Origin: Novosphingobium umbonatum
GTDB lineage: Bacteria; Pseudomonadota; Alphaproteobacteria; Sphingomonadales; Sphingomonadaceae
DNA: 64,000 bases
Assembly (NCBI RefSeq): GCF_004005905.1
Contig: NZ_SACO01000014.1
Coordinates: 28,392 to 92,391, forward strand
Direction of reading: 5' to 3'
Shown piece after piece: positions 17,090 to 26,247 of the stretch (its first letter is position 1; every line of letters starts with the position of its first letter). The position numbers and the translations under genes are program-made. The notes under the pieces are model-generated. The model was not told the DNA's origin, did not search any database, and worked only from the letters and a program-made list of their open reading frames with translations.

Positions 17090-18453
17090 GCGCACCCTCC
17101 CGCCTGACGGTGGTGGCTCATGCCGATGTTCTGGCCTGTATCGATGATGCGGGAACGGAAATCCGTGATGGGGCCATCGCCTTTCAGGATGGGGTGATTG
17201 TGGCCCTAGGCACCAGCGCGGAAATAGCCGACTGGATCGCCCGCGCCGATGAGGTGGTGGAGGCCAGAGGCTGTGTGGTGACGCCCGGCCTCGTCAACAC
17301 CCATCACCATCTCTATCAAAGCCTGACGCGGGCGGTTCCGGAATGCGCTTCCTCCTCGCTGTTTTGCTGGCTCAAGACGCTATACCCGATCTGGGCGCGC
17401 TATACGCCGCAGGATATTTTTACCGCGACGCAGTTGGGGCTGGCCGAATTGGCCCTGTCGGGCTGCACCATGTCCTCGGACCATCTCTACCTGTTTCCCA
17501 ATGGCTCCACGCTCGATGACTCCATCGCAGCGGCCCAGAGCATCGGCCTGCGTTTCCACGCCACACGCGGGGCGATGAGCGTGGGGCAGAGCAAGGGCGG
17601 CCTGCCGCCGGACTCGGTGGTGGAGGAGGAGGACGCGATCCTTGCCGATTGCATCCGTGTGATCGACCAGTTCCATGACGCGGGCGAGGGGGCCATGCTG
17701 CGGGTGGCGGTGGCGCCATGCTCGCCCTTCTCGGTCAGCCGCGAATTGATGCGCGATGCCGCGCTGCTGGCGCGGGACAAGGGGGTGATGATGCACACCC
17801 ATCTGGCCGAAGACCGCGATGATGTGGCCTATTCGCTGGCGCAGTTCGGCTGCCGTCCGGGGGAATATGCGCAGGAACTGGGCTGGGTGGGGCAGGATGT
17901 ATGGCACGCCCATTGCGTGCAATTGGACGAGGCGGAGATCGCGCTTTTCGCCGCAACGCAAACCGGCGTGGCCCATTGTCCCTGTTCCAATTGCCGCCTC
18001 GGTTCGGGCATCGCGCCGGTAAAGGCCATGGCGCAGGCGGGCGTTCCGGTCGGGCTGGGCGTGGATGGTTCGGCCAGCAATGACAGCGGCCATCTGCTGC
18101 TGGAGGCGCGTCAGGCTATGCTGCTCCAGCGCGTGCAGCATGGGGCCGAGGCGATGGAGCCGCGCATGGCGCTGCGCCTTGCCACGCGGGGCGGCGCGCA
18201 GATTTTGGGGCGGAGCGATTGCGGCAGTCTGGAATTGGGCAAGCGCGCCGATCTGGTGCTCTGGCCCATGCAGACGCCTGCCAGCGCTGGCTCGTGGGAC
18301 CCTGTTGCTGCCTTGGTGCTGGCCCCGCCGCCTGCCGCGCGGGATGTGTTTGTGGACGGGCGCCCTGTGGTGCGCGGGGGGCTGCTGGTCACGGCAGATG
18401 CCAATGCCATTGTCCGCGATGCCAACCAAGCCCTGCAACGTCTGATGCAATGA
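17086..18453 (+). CDS. 8-oxoguanine deaminase-like amidohydrolase
   Basis: 455 residues, cytoplasmic (no signal peptide). Amidohydrolase-superfamily deaminase with metal-binding NTHHHLYQ (H73-H75 region), HTHLAED, WHAHCVQ and GVDGSASND motifs. The RGAMSVGQSKGGLPPD loop matches the 8-oxoguanine deaminase group rather than ordinary guanine deaminase. The reaction would be 8-oxoguanine to urate, or possibly guanine or isocytosine deamination. It is translationally coupled to the NUP gene and followed 17 nt later by the NCS2 permease, so imported bases can be deaminated directly. Substrate choice between guanine and 8-oxoguanine is not decidable here. Confidence 0.82.
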   Translation: MSAPSRLTVVAHADVLACIDDAGTEIRDGAIAFQDGVIVALGTSAEIADWIARADEVVEARGCVVTPGLVNTHHHLYQSLTRAVPECASSSLFCWLKTLYPIWARYTPQDIFTATQLGLAELALSGCTMSSDHLYLFPNGSTLDDSIAAAQSIGLRFHATRGAMSVGQSKGGLPPDSVVEEEDAILADCIRVIDQFHDAGEGAMLRVAVAPCSPFSVSRELMRDAALLARDKGVMMHTHLAEDRDDVAYSLAQFGCRPGEYAQELGWVGQDVWHAHCVQLDEAEIALFAATQTGVAHCPCSNCRLGSGIAPVKAMAQAGVPVGLGVDGSASNDSGHLLLEARQAMLLQRVQHGAEAMEPRMALRLATRGGAQILGRSDCGSLELGKRADLVLWPMQTPASAGSWDPVAALVLAPPPAARDVFVDGRPVVRGGLLVTADANAIVRDANQALQRLMQ

Positions 18454-18470
18454 GAATGAGGGATTAAGCC

Positions 18471-19844
18471 ATGGCCACGATCGCCGCCGATGTTCTGCCC
18501 GCCGCTTCTCCGCCGCAAGGCATGACGCCGGAACAGGCGCGTGACCCTGATTATTTCCCGCCGCTGAGCACCGCCGTCCCTCTGGGTATTCAGCATGTGC
18601 TGGCCATGTTTGTGTCCAATCTGGCACCGGCGATTATTGTGGCGGGGGCGGCTGGTTTCGGGTTTGGTTCGCCCGATCCATCGGAACTGATCTATATGAT
18701 CCAGATGTCCATGCTGTTTGCAGGGATTGCCACCCTGATGCAGACCATCGGCTTTGGCCCCATTGGTGCGCGGCTGCCCTTGGTGCAGGGCACCAGCTTT
18801 GCCTATCTCTCGGTGATGATCCCGATTGTGGCGGGCAAGGGCGTGGGGGCCATGGCGGCGCTGACCACGGCGGCCTTATGTGGCGGGCTGTTCCATGCGG
18901 CCCTGTCGAGAATGGTGGGGCGTATCCGTTTCGCGTTGCCGCCGCTGGTAACGGGACTGGTGGTGCTGATGATCGGCCTGTCGCTCATGCGGATCGCGGT
19001 GCAATATTCGGCCGGAGGGCCCACCGCCATCGGCACGCCCGCCTATGGTTCGGGGCAAAGCTGGCTGCTGGCGGGCACGGTGGTGCTGGCCACGATGGGG
19101 CTCAAATTCTTCGGCCGGGGCATCTGGTCCACCGCCAGCGTGTTGATCGGCCTTATGGTAGGCTATCTGTTGGCGGCGGCGATGGGGCGGGTGTCGCTGG
19201 CGGCGGTGGGGCCTGCGGGTTGGTTCATGCTGCCCATGCCGTTCCATTTCGGCTTTGAACTCTCGGCCAGCGCGATCATCGGCTTTGTGCTGACCGGCTT
19301 TGTGTCCTCCATAGAAAGCATCGGCGACGTAGAGGCCATTTGCGAAGGCAGCGCAGGCCGCCGCGCGACCGACAGGGAATTGATCGGGGCGGTGGGGGCT
19401 GATGGTGTGGGCACGGCTTTGTCCGCCATATTTGGTGCCATGCCCAACACCACGTTCAGCCAGAATGTCGGCCTGATCGCCATTACCGGCGTGATGAGCC
19501 GCCATGTGGTGACGGTGGGCGCGCTGTTGCTGGTGGTGTCGGGCCTGTTGCCCAAGGTGGGGGCTGTGATCACCACTATCCCCATCGAGGTGCTGGGCGG
19601 GGGCGTGCTGGTGATGTTTGGCATGGTGGCGTCCTCGGCCCTTGCCATGCTGTCCAAAGTGGAGTGGAACCAGCGCAATATGCTGATCTTCGGCCTTGCG
19701 CTCTCGGTCAGTCTTGGATTGCAACTGGAGCCCGCGGCGCTGGCCTATATGGCCGAAACGCCACGGATATTGCTCACCTCCGGCGTGTTGCCCGCCGCGA
19801 TTATTGCGCTGGTGCTCAACCTCGTGTTGCCCAAAGAGGCTTAA
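18471..19844 (+). CDS. NCS2-family xanthine/uric acid (nucleobase) permease
   Basis: 457 residues with about 14 hydrophobic segments. The NCS2 pattern is visible: PLGIQHVLAMFVSN at the start, the GTSFAYLSVM region, the ESIGDVEAICE motif in TM8 with the substrate-contacting Glu, and NTTFSQNVGL in TM10. This family imports xanthine, uric acid or uracil by proton symport at the inner membrane. The VEAICE/NTTFSQN form fits the xanthine/urate branch. It is the last gene of the TonB receptor-NUP-deaminase unit and converges on an MFS gene with overlapping stop codons. Confidence 0.88.
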   Translation: MATIAADVLPAASPPQGMTPEQARDPDYFPPLSTAVPLGIQHVLAMFVSNLAPAIIVAGAAGFGFGSPDPSELIYMIQMSMLFAGIATLMQTIGFGPIGARLPLVQGTSFAYLSVMIPIVAGKGVGAMAALTTAALCGGLFHAALSRMVGRIRFALPPLVTGLVVLMIGLSLMRIAVQYSAGGPTAIGTPAYGSGQSWLLAGTVVLATMGLKFFGRGIWSTASVLIGLMVGYLLAAAMGRVSLAAVGPAGWFMLPMPFHFGFELSASAIIGFVLTGFVSSIESIGDVEAICEGSAGRRATDRELIGAVGADGVGTALSAIFGAMPNTTFSQNVGLIAITGVMSRHVVTVGALLLVVSGLLPKVGAVITTIPIEVLGGGVLVMFGMVASSALAMLSKVEWNQRNMLIFGLALSVSLGLQLEPAALAYMAETPRILLTSGVLPAAIIALVLNLVLPKEA

Positions 19845-21460
19845 TCGGCAAATTCGGACGGGGGGCCGGCTTTCACCCCCCAAGCCGCCACCGCCAAGGC
19901 CAGCGCCACAATCCCCCAAGTGTACCACAGGCCCGCATAGGCATCGCCGCGCAGGGCGACGATATAGCTGGCGATCAGCGGCAGGAAACCGCCGAAATAG
20001 CCGGTGCCGATGTGATAGGGGATCGACATGGAGGAATAGCGGATGCGGGCGGGGAACATCTCGCACAACAGCGCCGCCAAGGGGCCATAAGCTGCGCCAG
20101 CCAGCCCCACCAGCACGATATTGAGCGCCACAATGCCAAGGGCCGCGCCTGCCGATGGGGTCACCTTGGCGAAATTATAGCCTGCGCTTTCCAGCCATTG
20201 CTTTATCGCGGCGCTGCGGGCCTTTTTGTCGGCAAGGGGCAGGGCGGCAATGTCTTGCTGCTTGCCGGCAATGGTGAGGCCGGTTGCCCCTTGCGCCTCC
20301 AGCTTATAACCCACGCCCAAAGTGGTCAGGTCCGACAGGATCTTGCCGCAAGGGCTGGCTTGTTCGCTGTCAAACGGGCTGTAATGGCAATCGGCACCCG
20401 ACACGATCACTGGTGCGCGCTTTGCCGCCTGCGCCAGCCCCGGATTGGCCAACGCGCCAATGCCCCAATAGAGCGGGAACAGCAGCACCAGCGTGGCGAC
20501 ATAGCCCCAGACGATGGGCTTCTTGCGCCCCACCTTGTCGGACAGGGCGCCAAACAGGATATAGGACCCGCCGCCCAGAATGGCCGCCACGCCCACCAGC
20601 ACCTCGGCGTAAGTGTCCTCCATCCGCATCGGCCCTTTCAGGAAGGACAGGACCGAGAACATAGAGGTGTAGAAAATCACCGTCATCCCCGCCGAAACGC
20701 CCAGCAAGGCTACCAACAGGCGCTTGCCATTACCGGGGTAGGTGAAGCTTTCGATGAAGGGATTGCCCGCCAGTTCGCCCTCTTCCTTCATGGCGCGGAA
20801 AACGGGGCTTTCGGACAATTTCAACCGCATCCACAGCGAAATGGCCAAAAGGATCAGGCTGACCAGGAAAGGCACGCGCCAGCCCCATGCCTCCCATGCG
20901 GGACCGGTGATCGCGGTCTTGCAGGCCAGCACGACGAGCAGGCTCAGCACGAAGCCACCTACCACAGCGGCCTGAATGAAGCTGGTGAAAAAACCGCGTT
21001 TTTCAGGCCGCGCATGTTCGGCCACGTAGACCGCCGCCCCGCCATATTCCCCGCCCAGCGCCAACCCCTGCAACACACGCAGAGCCAGAACCAGCAAGGG
21101 CGCGGCATAACCAATGTTGGCCGCCGAGGGGATCAGACCAACGCCCGCCGTTGCCGCGCCCATCAAGACCACGGTCATCAGGAAAGTATATTTCCGGCCC
21201 AGCCTGTCGCCCAGAAATCCAAACAGCACAGCGCCCAAAGGCCGAAAGCCAAAGCCCACCGCAAAACCGGCCCATACCAGCAACAATTGCAAGGTCGCAT
21301 TGCCCGAGGGGAAGAAGGTCTTGCCGATGATACCGGCCAGCGTGCCATAGATGAAAAAATCATACCATTCGAACACCGTGCCTGCGCTGCTGGCGGCGAT
21401 AATCAGCCTGATGTCGCTGGCCGAAACCTCTATTTCGGGATGGCGTTGCGGCTCACTCAC
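19841..21460 (-). CDS. MFS transporter, metabolite:H+ symporter (MHS) type
   Basis: About 540 residues, 12 hydrophobic segments. The MHS hallmark GTVFEWYDFFIYG near the N-terminus, GFLGDRLGRKY between TM2 and TM3 and the LGGEYGGA motif are present. This subgroup takes up organic acids such as shikimate, alpha-ketoglutarate or aromatic acids. A hydrophilic loop of about 90 residues with two cysteines (around DCHYSPFDSEQASPC) is inserted in the C-terminal half and is probably periplasmic. The GTG at 21460 is preferred because GGGGAG precedes it; a TTG at 21529 is possible. It is divergent from an AroE-like gene, which hints at a shikimate or quinate-like substrate. Confidence 0.85.
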   Translation of the reverse strand: MSEPQRHPEIEVSASDIRLIIAASSAGTVFEWYDFFIYGTLAGIIGKTFFPSGNATLQLLLVWAGFAVGFGFRPLGAVLFGFLGDRLGRKYTFLMTVVLMGAATAGVGLIPSAANIGYAAPLLVLALRVLQGLALGGEYGGAAVYVAEHARPEKRGFFTSFIQAAVVGGFVLSLLVVLACKTAITGPAWEAWGWRVPFLVSLILLAISLWMRLKLSESPVFRAMKEEGELAGNPFIESFTYPGNGKRLLVALLGVSAGMTVIFYTSMFSVLSFLKGPMRMEDTYAEVLVGVAAILGGGSYILFGALSDKVGRKKPIVWGYVATLVLLFPLYWGIGALANPGLAQAAKRAPVIVSGADCHYSPFDSEQASPCGKILSDLTTLGVGYKLEAQGATGLTIAGKQQDIAALPLADKKARSAAIKQWLESAGYNFAKVTPSAGAALGIVALNIVLVGLAGAAYGPLAALLCEMFPARIRYSSMSIPYHIGTGYFGGFLPLIASYIVALRGDAYAGLWYTWGIVALALAVAAWGVKAGPPSEFAD

Positions 21461-21624
21461 TTGCTCATTCTCCCCCACAGGCGTCGTTTCCGCGCGCCCC
21501 TGTGCCCAACTTGCGGGAAACAGGGGCAAAGATCAACCATGCAGGCGGGATTGTGCCATTTGCCGCTTGACCGGATGTGGTGACGGGATATGTGCTAAAT
21601 ATCTGATCTTGAATGGAGAAAGTT

Positions 21625-22476
21625 ATGTCCAAGCCGCCAATCGGACGCGATACGCGCCTGTGTATGTCGCTGTCCGGGCGGCCGGGCAATGCGGGGTCGC
21701 GGCTGCATAATTACCTCTATGCGGCGATGGGGCTGGATTATGTCTATAAATCCTTCACCACCACCGATCTGCCCGCCGCGATTGGCGGTTTTCGGGCGTT
21801 GGGCATTCGCGGCTGCGCAATCTCCATGCCGTTCAAGGAGGCGGTGATCCCCCTGATCGACGTGCTGGAACCATCGGCGGCGGTGATCGACAGTGTGAAC
21901 ACGATCCTGAATGATGACGGCTATCTGACGGGATATAATACCGATTATTCCGCAGTGCGGACCATGCTGCGCGCCAGTCCGGCGGATCCGGCCAAGCCCT
22001 TCCTGTTGCGCGGCAGTGGCGGCATGGCCAAAGCTGTCGCGGCGGCACTTCGCTATGCCGGTTTTACGCAAGGCACGATTGTGGCCCGCAATCCGGTGTC
22101 GGGACCCGCGCTGGCGGCGCAATACGGGTTTCAATGGTTGCCCCAATTGCCGGAGCAGGGCGCGCCCTTGCTGGTCAATGTCACGCCATTGGGGATGGAG
22201 GGGCCTGATGCCAGAACCATGGCCTATCCGCAGGCGATGGTGGAGGCGGCCGAGATGGTGATCGACGTGGTGGCCCAGCCCGCCCTGACGCCTTTGATCC
22301 GTGCGGCGCTGGCGGCGGGCAAGCCGGTGATTACCGGCGCAGAAGTGGTGGTGTTGCAGGCGGTGGAGCAGTTCACGCTCTACACCGGCGTGGAGCCGGA
22401 CAGGGCCTTGGTGATCGAGGCGGCCCGCTTTGCCCATGGCGATATGACCGCCGATCGCTTGGCCGCTGCATTGTAA
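21625..22476 (+). CDS. Shikimate dehydrogenase-like (AroE/YdiB family) oxidoreductase
   Basis: 283 residues. Substrate-binding N-domain contains the catalytic Lys in SMPFKEAV and the Asp in GYNTDYSA; the NADP-binding Rossmann domain has a changed glycine loop (RGSGGMAKAV). The family reduces 3-dehydroshikimate or oxidises quinate/shikimate. The N-terminus deviates from the biosynthetic enzyme (RLCMSLSGRPGN instead of a GxPIxHSxSP motif), so this is a paralogue, perhaps catabolic. The ATG at 21625 is chosen for its GGAGAAAG site, which would be coding if the ATG at 21613 were used. A terminator follows at once. Confidence 0.82.
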   Translation: MSKPPIGRDTRLCMSLSGRPGNAGSRLHNYLYAAMGLDYVYKSFTTTDLPAAIGGFRALGIRGCAISMPFKEAVIPLIDVLEPSAAVIDSVNTILNDDGYLTGYNTDYSAVRTMLRASPADPAKPFLLRGSGGMAKAVAAALRYAGFTQGTIVARNPVSGPALAAQYGFQWLPQLPEQGAPLLVNVTPLGMEGPDARTMAYPQAMVEAAEMVIDVVAQPALTPLIRAALAAGKPVITGAEVVVLQAVEQFTLYTGVEPDRALVIEAARFAHGDMTADRLAAAL

Positions 22477-22479
22477 GAA

Positions 22480-22510
22480 AGGGCCGGATGTGTCGCTGAC
22501 ATCCGGCCCT
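22480..22510. terminator. Stem-loop terminator after the AroE-like gene
   Basis: Perfect 11-bp stem GGGCCGGATGT / ACATCCGGCCC with a 7-base loop (gtcgctg), followed by a short T-rich run. It lies between two convergent genes and probably serves both. Confidence 0.8.
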
Positions 22511-22517
22511 TGTCTGT

Positions 22518-24347
22518 TTATTTCGCGCCGACCCAGACGGCCAGCCCGTTTACCGGCTCCGGCGTGAAGGCTGAGAAATTCTCCGCCTGATCGAGCGAAC
22601 CGGTGCCATTATATTTGGCCACCTGCGGATAGGCATAGACCGGACGGCTGCGCGGGGGCAGCTTGGGTTGCGGCGGTGGCATCATGCCCGCGGGCGGACC
22701 GGCAGGCGCGCCTTCGGGACGCGGCCCCATAGCGAACTGGCCATCACGGGGTGGCATTCCATCGCGAGGAGGCATTCCTTCGGGCGGCCGCATGCCATCA
22801 CGCGGCGGCATCATGCCATCGGGCGGACCACGGCGTTGACCATCAGGGCCATTGGGGCCAGCACCATTGGGACGCATGCCCATCGGCAGGCCTTCGCGGG
22901 TTTGCGTGGCGCGCTTGGCCACCATGGCGCTGGGAGCCTCGCCACCTTCGACCCAGCCCATGATATTGGCCAGCAGCGGGAAATCGCTCGGCCCGTCGCC
23001 GCCCGAGCAATGGCCCATACCCGGCATCAGAAACAGGCGTACAAAGGCATCGCGCTTGTCCTTGCCCATCTTGGCGCCGACACGTTCGAAATAGTCGATC
23101 GTGTTGAGCGGGCTGATATGCGGATCGGCCCAGCCATGCCACAGGATCAACCGCCCGCCATGGGCATAAAAAGCCGAGAGGTCGGCATTGTCCGCATTAT
23201 ACAATGCGCGGGCCGGTTCCAATTGGCGGAACATCGCCTCGGTAAAGGGGAAGTCCTGCACGCTATAGGGCTTGGCCGGATTGGGCGTGAACATCACATG
23301 GTTGATCGCATCCAACGCGATCTTGCCCGAAAAGATCGGAGCGTCGGGCGCAAAGGGCACGAAAACACCGATCCAGTTCTTCTCGCTGCCCGGCATCAAG
23401 GGTCCGACTTCCAATGCCTTGCCATCGGCGGTGCGCGCGCCCTGATAAATGGCGCGCACCGTGGCGATTTGCGCGGCGGTCAGGCATTTGCCTGCCTCAT
23501 AGGCACCCACGCATTCCAGCATGGCGGGGTTGTAATGGCAGGCGCGCGGATCGGTGATCTGGCCGTCCTTCAACCCGTCCAGCTTGTCGCAAGCATCCAT
23601 CACGCCCTTGGCCAATACCGGAATATCGGCAGCGGTCAGGATCGGCTTGCCATCGGGCGCGGTGTTGACCTTGGCCAGCCATGCGTGATGGAAACTGTTC
23701 TGCACGCTGAAATTGAGCGCGGGCGCACCGGCAGTGATCCCGTCAAAATCCAGCGGATAGCGCTGCGCCATGATCAGCGCCTCGCGTCCGCCATCGCTGC
23801 ATCCGGCAAAATAGGAATAGCGCGGCGCCTGACCATAGAAAGCCTTGGCAAAGGACTTGGCCGCCACGGCGGTCAGATGCAGGCTGCGATAGGCGAAATC
23901 CTCGCGCTTGTGCTGGTCATCGCCCCAGGCCATGTCATTGCCCTGATGGCCCATATCCGTGCTGGCCAGAATGATGCTGCCATCGGTGACGGGGGCGCAG
24001 CCCTCGGCCTTGCCCGTATCGATGCGCAAATTGCCGCAAAGCCCGCCGCAGCCGGTTTGCAGATAGCGCTGGGTCCAGCCTTTTAAGGGCAGGCGGATCT
24101 CCACCTTGATCGATGGCGCAATGGTGCCGGTGATCTGGCAATAGGCCTTGTCACCGTTGACTTCGCTGGCGTGCCACTCCGCCTTGGCGCCCAATGCGCT
24201 GGACAGATCGGTGGAGGCAAGGCTGGCGCAGGACACCACCGGCGCAACCGGCGCCAGACTGGCGATTCCCGCCGCCTGTGCCGATGGGGCAAAGGCCCAT
24301 AGCACGGCCAGACCGCATAAAGCGACCCATATTCGTTTCAACAACAT
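22518..24347 (-). CDS. Exported tannase/feruloyl esterase-family protein with Pro/Gly-rich insert
   Basis: 609 residues with signal peptide (MLLKRIWVALCGLAV...AQA). The family hydrolyses aromatic esters such as gallate or ferulate esters. The Ser-Asp-His triad is visible in GCSDGGREAL, HGWADPHIS and GMGHCSGG, with the cysteines adjacent to Ser and His that form the family's CS-D-HC disulfide motif. Between the catalytic His and the C-terminal strand lies an unusual insert of about 75-80 residues of MPPRDG/RPEGM-type repeats (about 22645-22880). ATG at 24347 chosen as the signal-peptide start. The neighbouring MFS and AroE-like genes suggest use of plant phenolic esters. Confidence 0.88.
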   Translation of the reverse strand: MLLKRIWVALCGLAVLWAFAPSAQAAGIASLAPVAPVVSCASLASTDLSSALGAKAEWHASEVNGDKAYCQITGTIAPSIKVEIRLPLKGWTQRYLQTGCGGLCGNLRIDTGKAEGCAPVTDGSIILASTDMGHQGNDMAWGDDQHKREDFAYRSLHLTAVAAKSFAKAFYGQAPRYSYFAGCSDGGREALIMAQRYPLDFDGITAGAPALNFSVQNSFHHAWLAKVNTAPDGKPILTAADIPVLAKGVMDACDKLDGLKDGQITDPRACHYNPAMLECVGAYEAGKCLTAAQIATVRAIYQGARTADGKALEVGPLMPGSEKNWIGVFVPFAPDAPIFSGKIALDAINHVMFTPNPAKPYSVQDFPFTEAMFRQLEPARALYNADNADLSAFYAHGGRLILWHGWADPHISPLNTIDYFERVGAKMGKDKRDAFVRLFLMPGMGHCSGGDGPSDFPLLANIMGWVEGGEAPSAMVAKRATQTREGLPMGMRPNGAGPNGPDGQRRGPPDGMMPPRDGMRPPEGMPPRDGMPPRDGQFAMGPRPEGAPAGPPAGMMPPPQPKLPPRSRPVYAYPQVAKYNGTGSLDQAENFSAFTPEPVNGLAVWVGAK

Positions 24348-24570
24348 AGAAGCACTCCCGATGCTTCCCCAACATGGTGCCCGCCGTGTCGCATCACGCC
24401 AAGTCCCACGCCCCGCCTGCATCCCTGACGCATTCGGGCCCTAAGCGCAAGGCTGTGCGCAAGGCTTGAGAGGTTCTGTCAGGAATCCTGTTCTTTTCCC
24501 CTATGCAAGGCGCGGCCCCAAGGTTACGCTATGGAACATAACGGCAGCAAATGCCGGTGGAGAGGATGGA

Positions 24571-26199
24571 ATGGACATGCAATCGGGGCAAATGCCTTTG
24601 GTGCAGGGGCGCAAAGTGCTGCGCGGCGGATGGTATGCTTTGGCGCTGGTGTCGGCCACGCAATGTCTCAGCCTACTGGACCGCAATATTCTGGCCATTC
24701 TATCCCCGCGCATCAAACATGATCTGGCGATTGGCGATGCGGAGATGGGCCTGCTGTATGGCACGGTTTTCGCGCTGTTTTATGCGCTTTTCTCGCTGCC
24801 TTTGGGGCGCTTGGCCGATGGTTGGCGGCGCACTTGGCTGCTGGCCTGCTGCATCGCTTTATGGTCGATGGCGACCGGCCTTGCGGGGCTTGCCAGCGGC
24901 TTTGCCTTGCTGGCCCTGTCCCGCCTTGGCGTAGGTATTGGCGAGGCGGCCAGCCAGCCTGCGGGTACCAGCCTGATCTTCGACTATTTCCCAAAGGCGC
25001 GGCGCGGGCTGGCCATGGCGGTGCTGGCGGCGGCAATCGCTATTGGGTTGGGCCTGTCCAGCGTGCTGGGTGGCATGGCGGCGGATTGGTGGGATGGGCG
25101 ATTTCCAGGCGCGGCGCCCTTCGCACTGAAAGGATGGCAATTCGCTTTCATCCTCGCCGCGCTGCCCGGTCTGCCCTTGGCGTTGCTGCTGTGGCGCCTG
25201 CGCGAACCGGAACGCGGGGCGGCCGATGGCATCCCCACTGTGCCCGAAGCGCGGCCCTTTGCGGCGGCTTGGGCAGTGCTGGGCGCGGTGCTGCCAGTCA
25301 GCAATTGGTGGCTGATGGCGCGGCGTGGTGCTGAGGCACGCGTCTGGGCGGTCAATCTGGGGGGCAGTGTGGCGATTGTGCTGGCCATGGTGGCGGCGGC
25401 GCGGATGGGGGCAGCTTTCAGCCCGCGCCCGCTGGTGCATTTGGGGCTGGTCAGCCTCAGCCCGCATGATCTGCAATGGATCGTGGTGGGCGTGGGCCTG
25501 TTCGCCATGCTGAACCTGATGCAATCGCAAAGGCTGGTCGATCCGCCCGCCTATGCGGTGATGTGCAGCCCATCCTTGCGCCTGTCGATGCTGGCGGGCT
25601 CTTTGCAGAGCATGATCAATTACGGCTGCATGGCCTTTACGCCTGCCTTTCTGATGAAAGTCTATCACCTCTCGCCCGCGCAAGCCGGTCTGCAATTTGG
25701 CCTGCTGTCGGCGGGGCTGGGCGTGGTTGGGCCGATGGTGGCGGGGCCATTGACCGACTGGGCCAACCAGCGCCTGCCCGGCTTGGGGCGGGTGTTGATT
25801 GCCATTTTCGCCATGGGCGGATCGCCGCTGCTGGCTATTTGGGTCTATCATGCGCCCGATGCGGGCAGCTTCTATGCCCGCTTTGTCGCCTATAGTTTTG
25901 TGCTGACCATGTGGATGCCGCCGCTTTATGCCGTGCTGTATGATCAGGTTTTGCCGCGCATGCGGGGGATGACATCCTCCACCTATCTGGTGGTGTCGAC
26001 CATCACCGGCCTTGGCATCGGCCCCTATATTGTGGGGATGATTTCGGATGCCAGCGGGGGCGATCTGGGGCGGGCGATCCTGTCGATCAATTGGGTGGCG
26101 GTGCCTTTGGTGGCGGTGTTGGTGGCGCTGGCCATGCGCGTGCGGCGGGATGAAGCCTTGGTGGTGGAACGTGCGCGCGAGGCGGGGGAGCCGGTCTAG
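24571..26199 (+). CDS. MFS transporter (Spinster-like/DHA-type)
   Basis: 542 residues with 12 or more hydrophobic segments. The MFS signature is present: LLDRNILAILSPRIKHDL in TM1, then LPLGRLADGWRRTW between TM2 and TM3, and GIGEAASQPAGTSLIFDYFP in TM4-5. The last pattern is typical of the Spinster-like group common in sphingomonads beside aromatic or terpenoid catabolic genes. The substrate is unknown. The ATG at 24571 is preceded by GAGAGGATGG; upstream in-frame ATG codons add a non-homologous leader. It is divergent from the tannase gene (224 bp between), so co-regulation is plausible. Confidence 0.85.
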   Translation: MDMQSGQMPLVQGRKVLRGGWYALALVSATQCLSLLDRNILAILSPRIKHDLAIGDAEMGLLYGTVFALFYALFSLPLGRLADGWRRTWLLACCIALWSMATGLAGLASGFALLALSRLGVGIGEAASQPAGTSLIFDYFPKARRGLAMAVLAAAIAIGLGLSSVLGGMAADWWDGRFPGAAPFALKGWQFAFILAALPGLPLALLLWRLREPERGAADGIPTVPEARPFAAAWAVLGAVLPVSNWWLMARRGAEARVWAVNLGGSVAIVLAMVAAARMGAAFSPRPLVHLGLVSLSPHDLQWIVVGVGLFAMLNLMQSQRLVDPPAYAVMCSPSLRLSMLAGSLQSMINYGCMAFTPAFLMKVYHLSPAQAGLQFGLLSAGLGVVGPMVAGPLTDWANQRLPGLGRVLIAIFAMGGSPLLAIWVYHAPDAGSFYARFVAYSFVLTMWMPPLYAVLYDQVLPRMRGMTSSTYLVVSTITGLGIGPYIVGMISDASGGDLGRAILSINWVAVPLVAVLVALAMRVRRDEALVVERAREAGEPV

Positions 26200-26247
26200 C
26201 GCTCGGCCTGTCTGGCCAAACGGGGGCAAAGCCTGTAAGGCGCGGCG

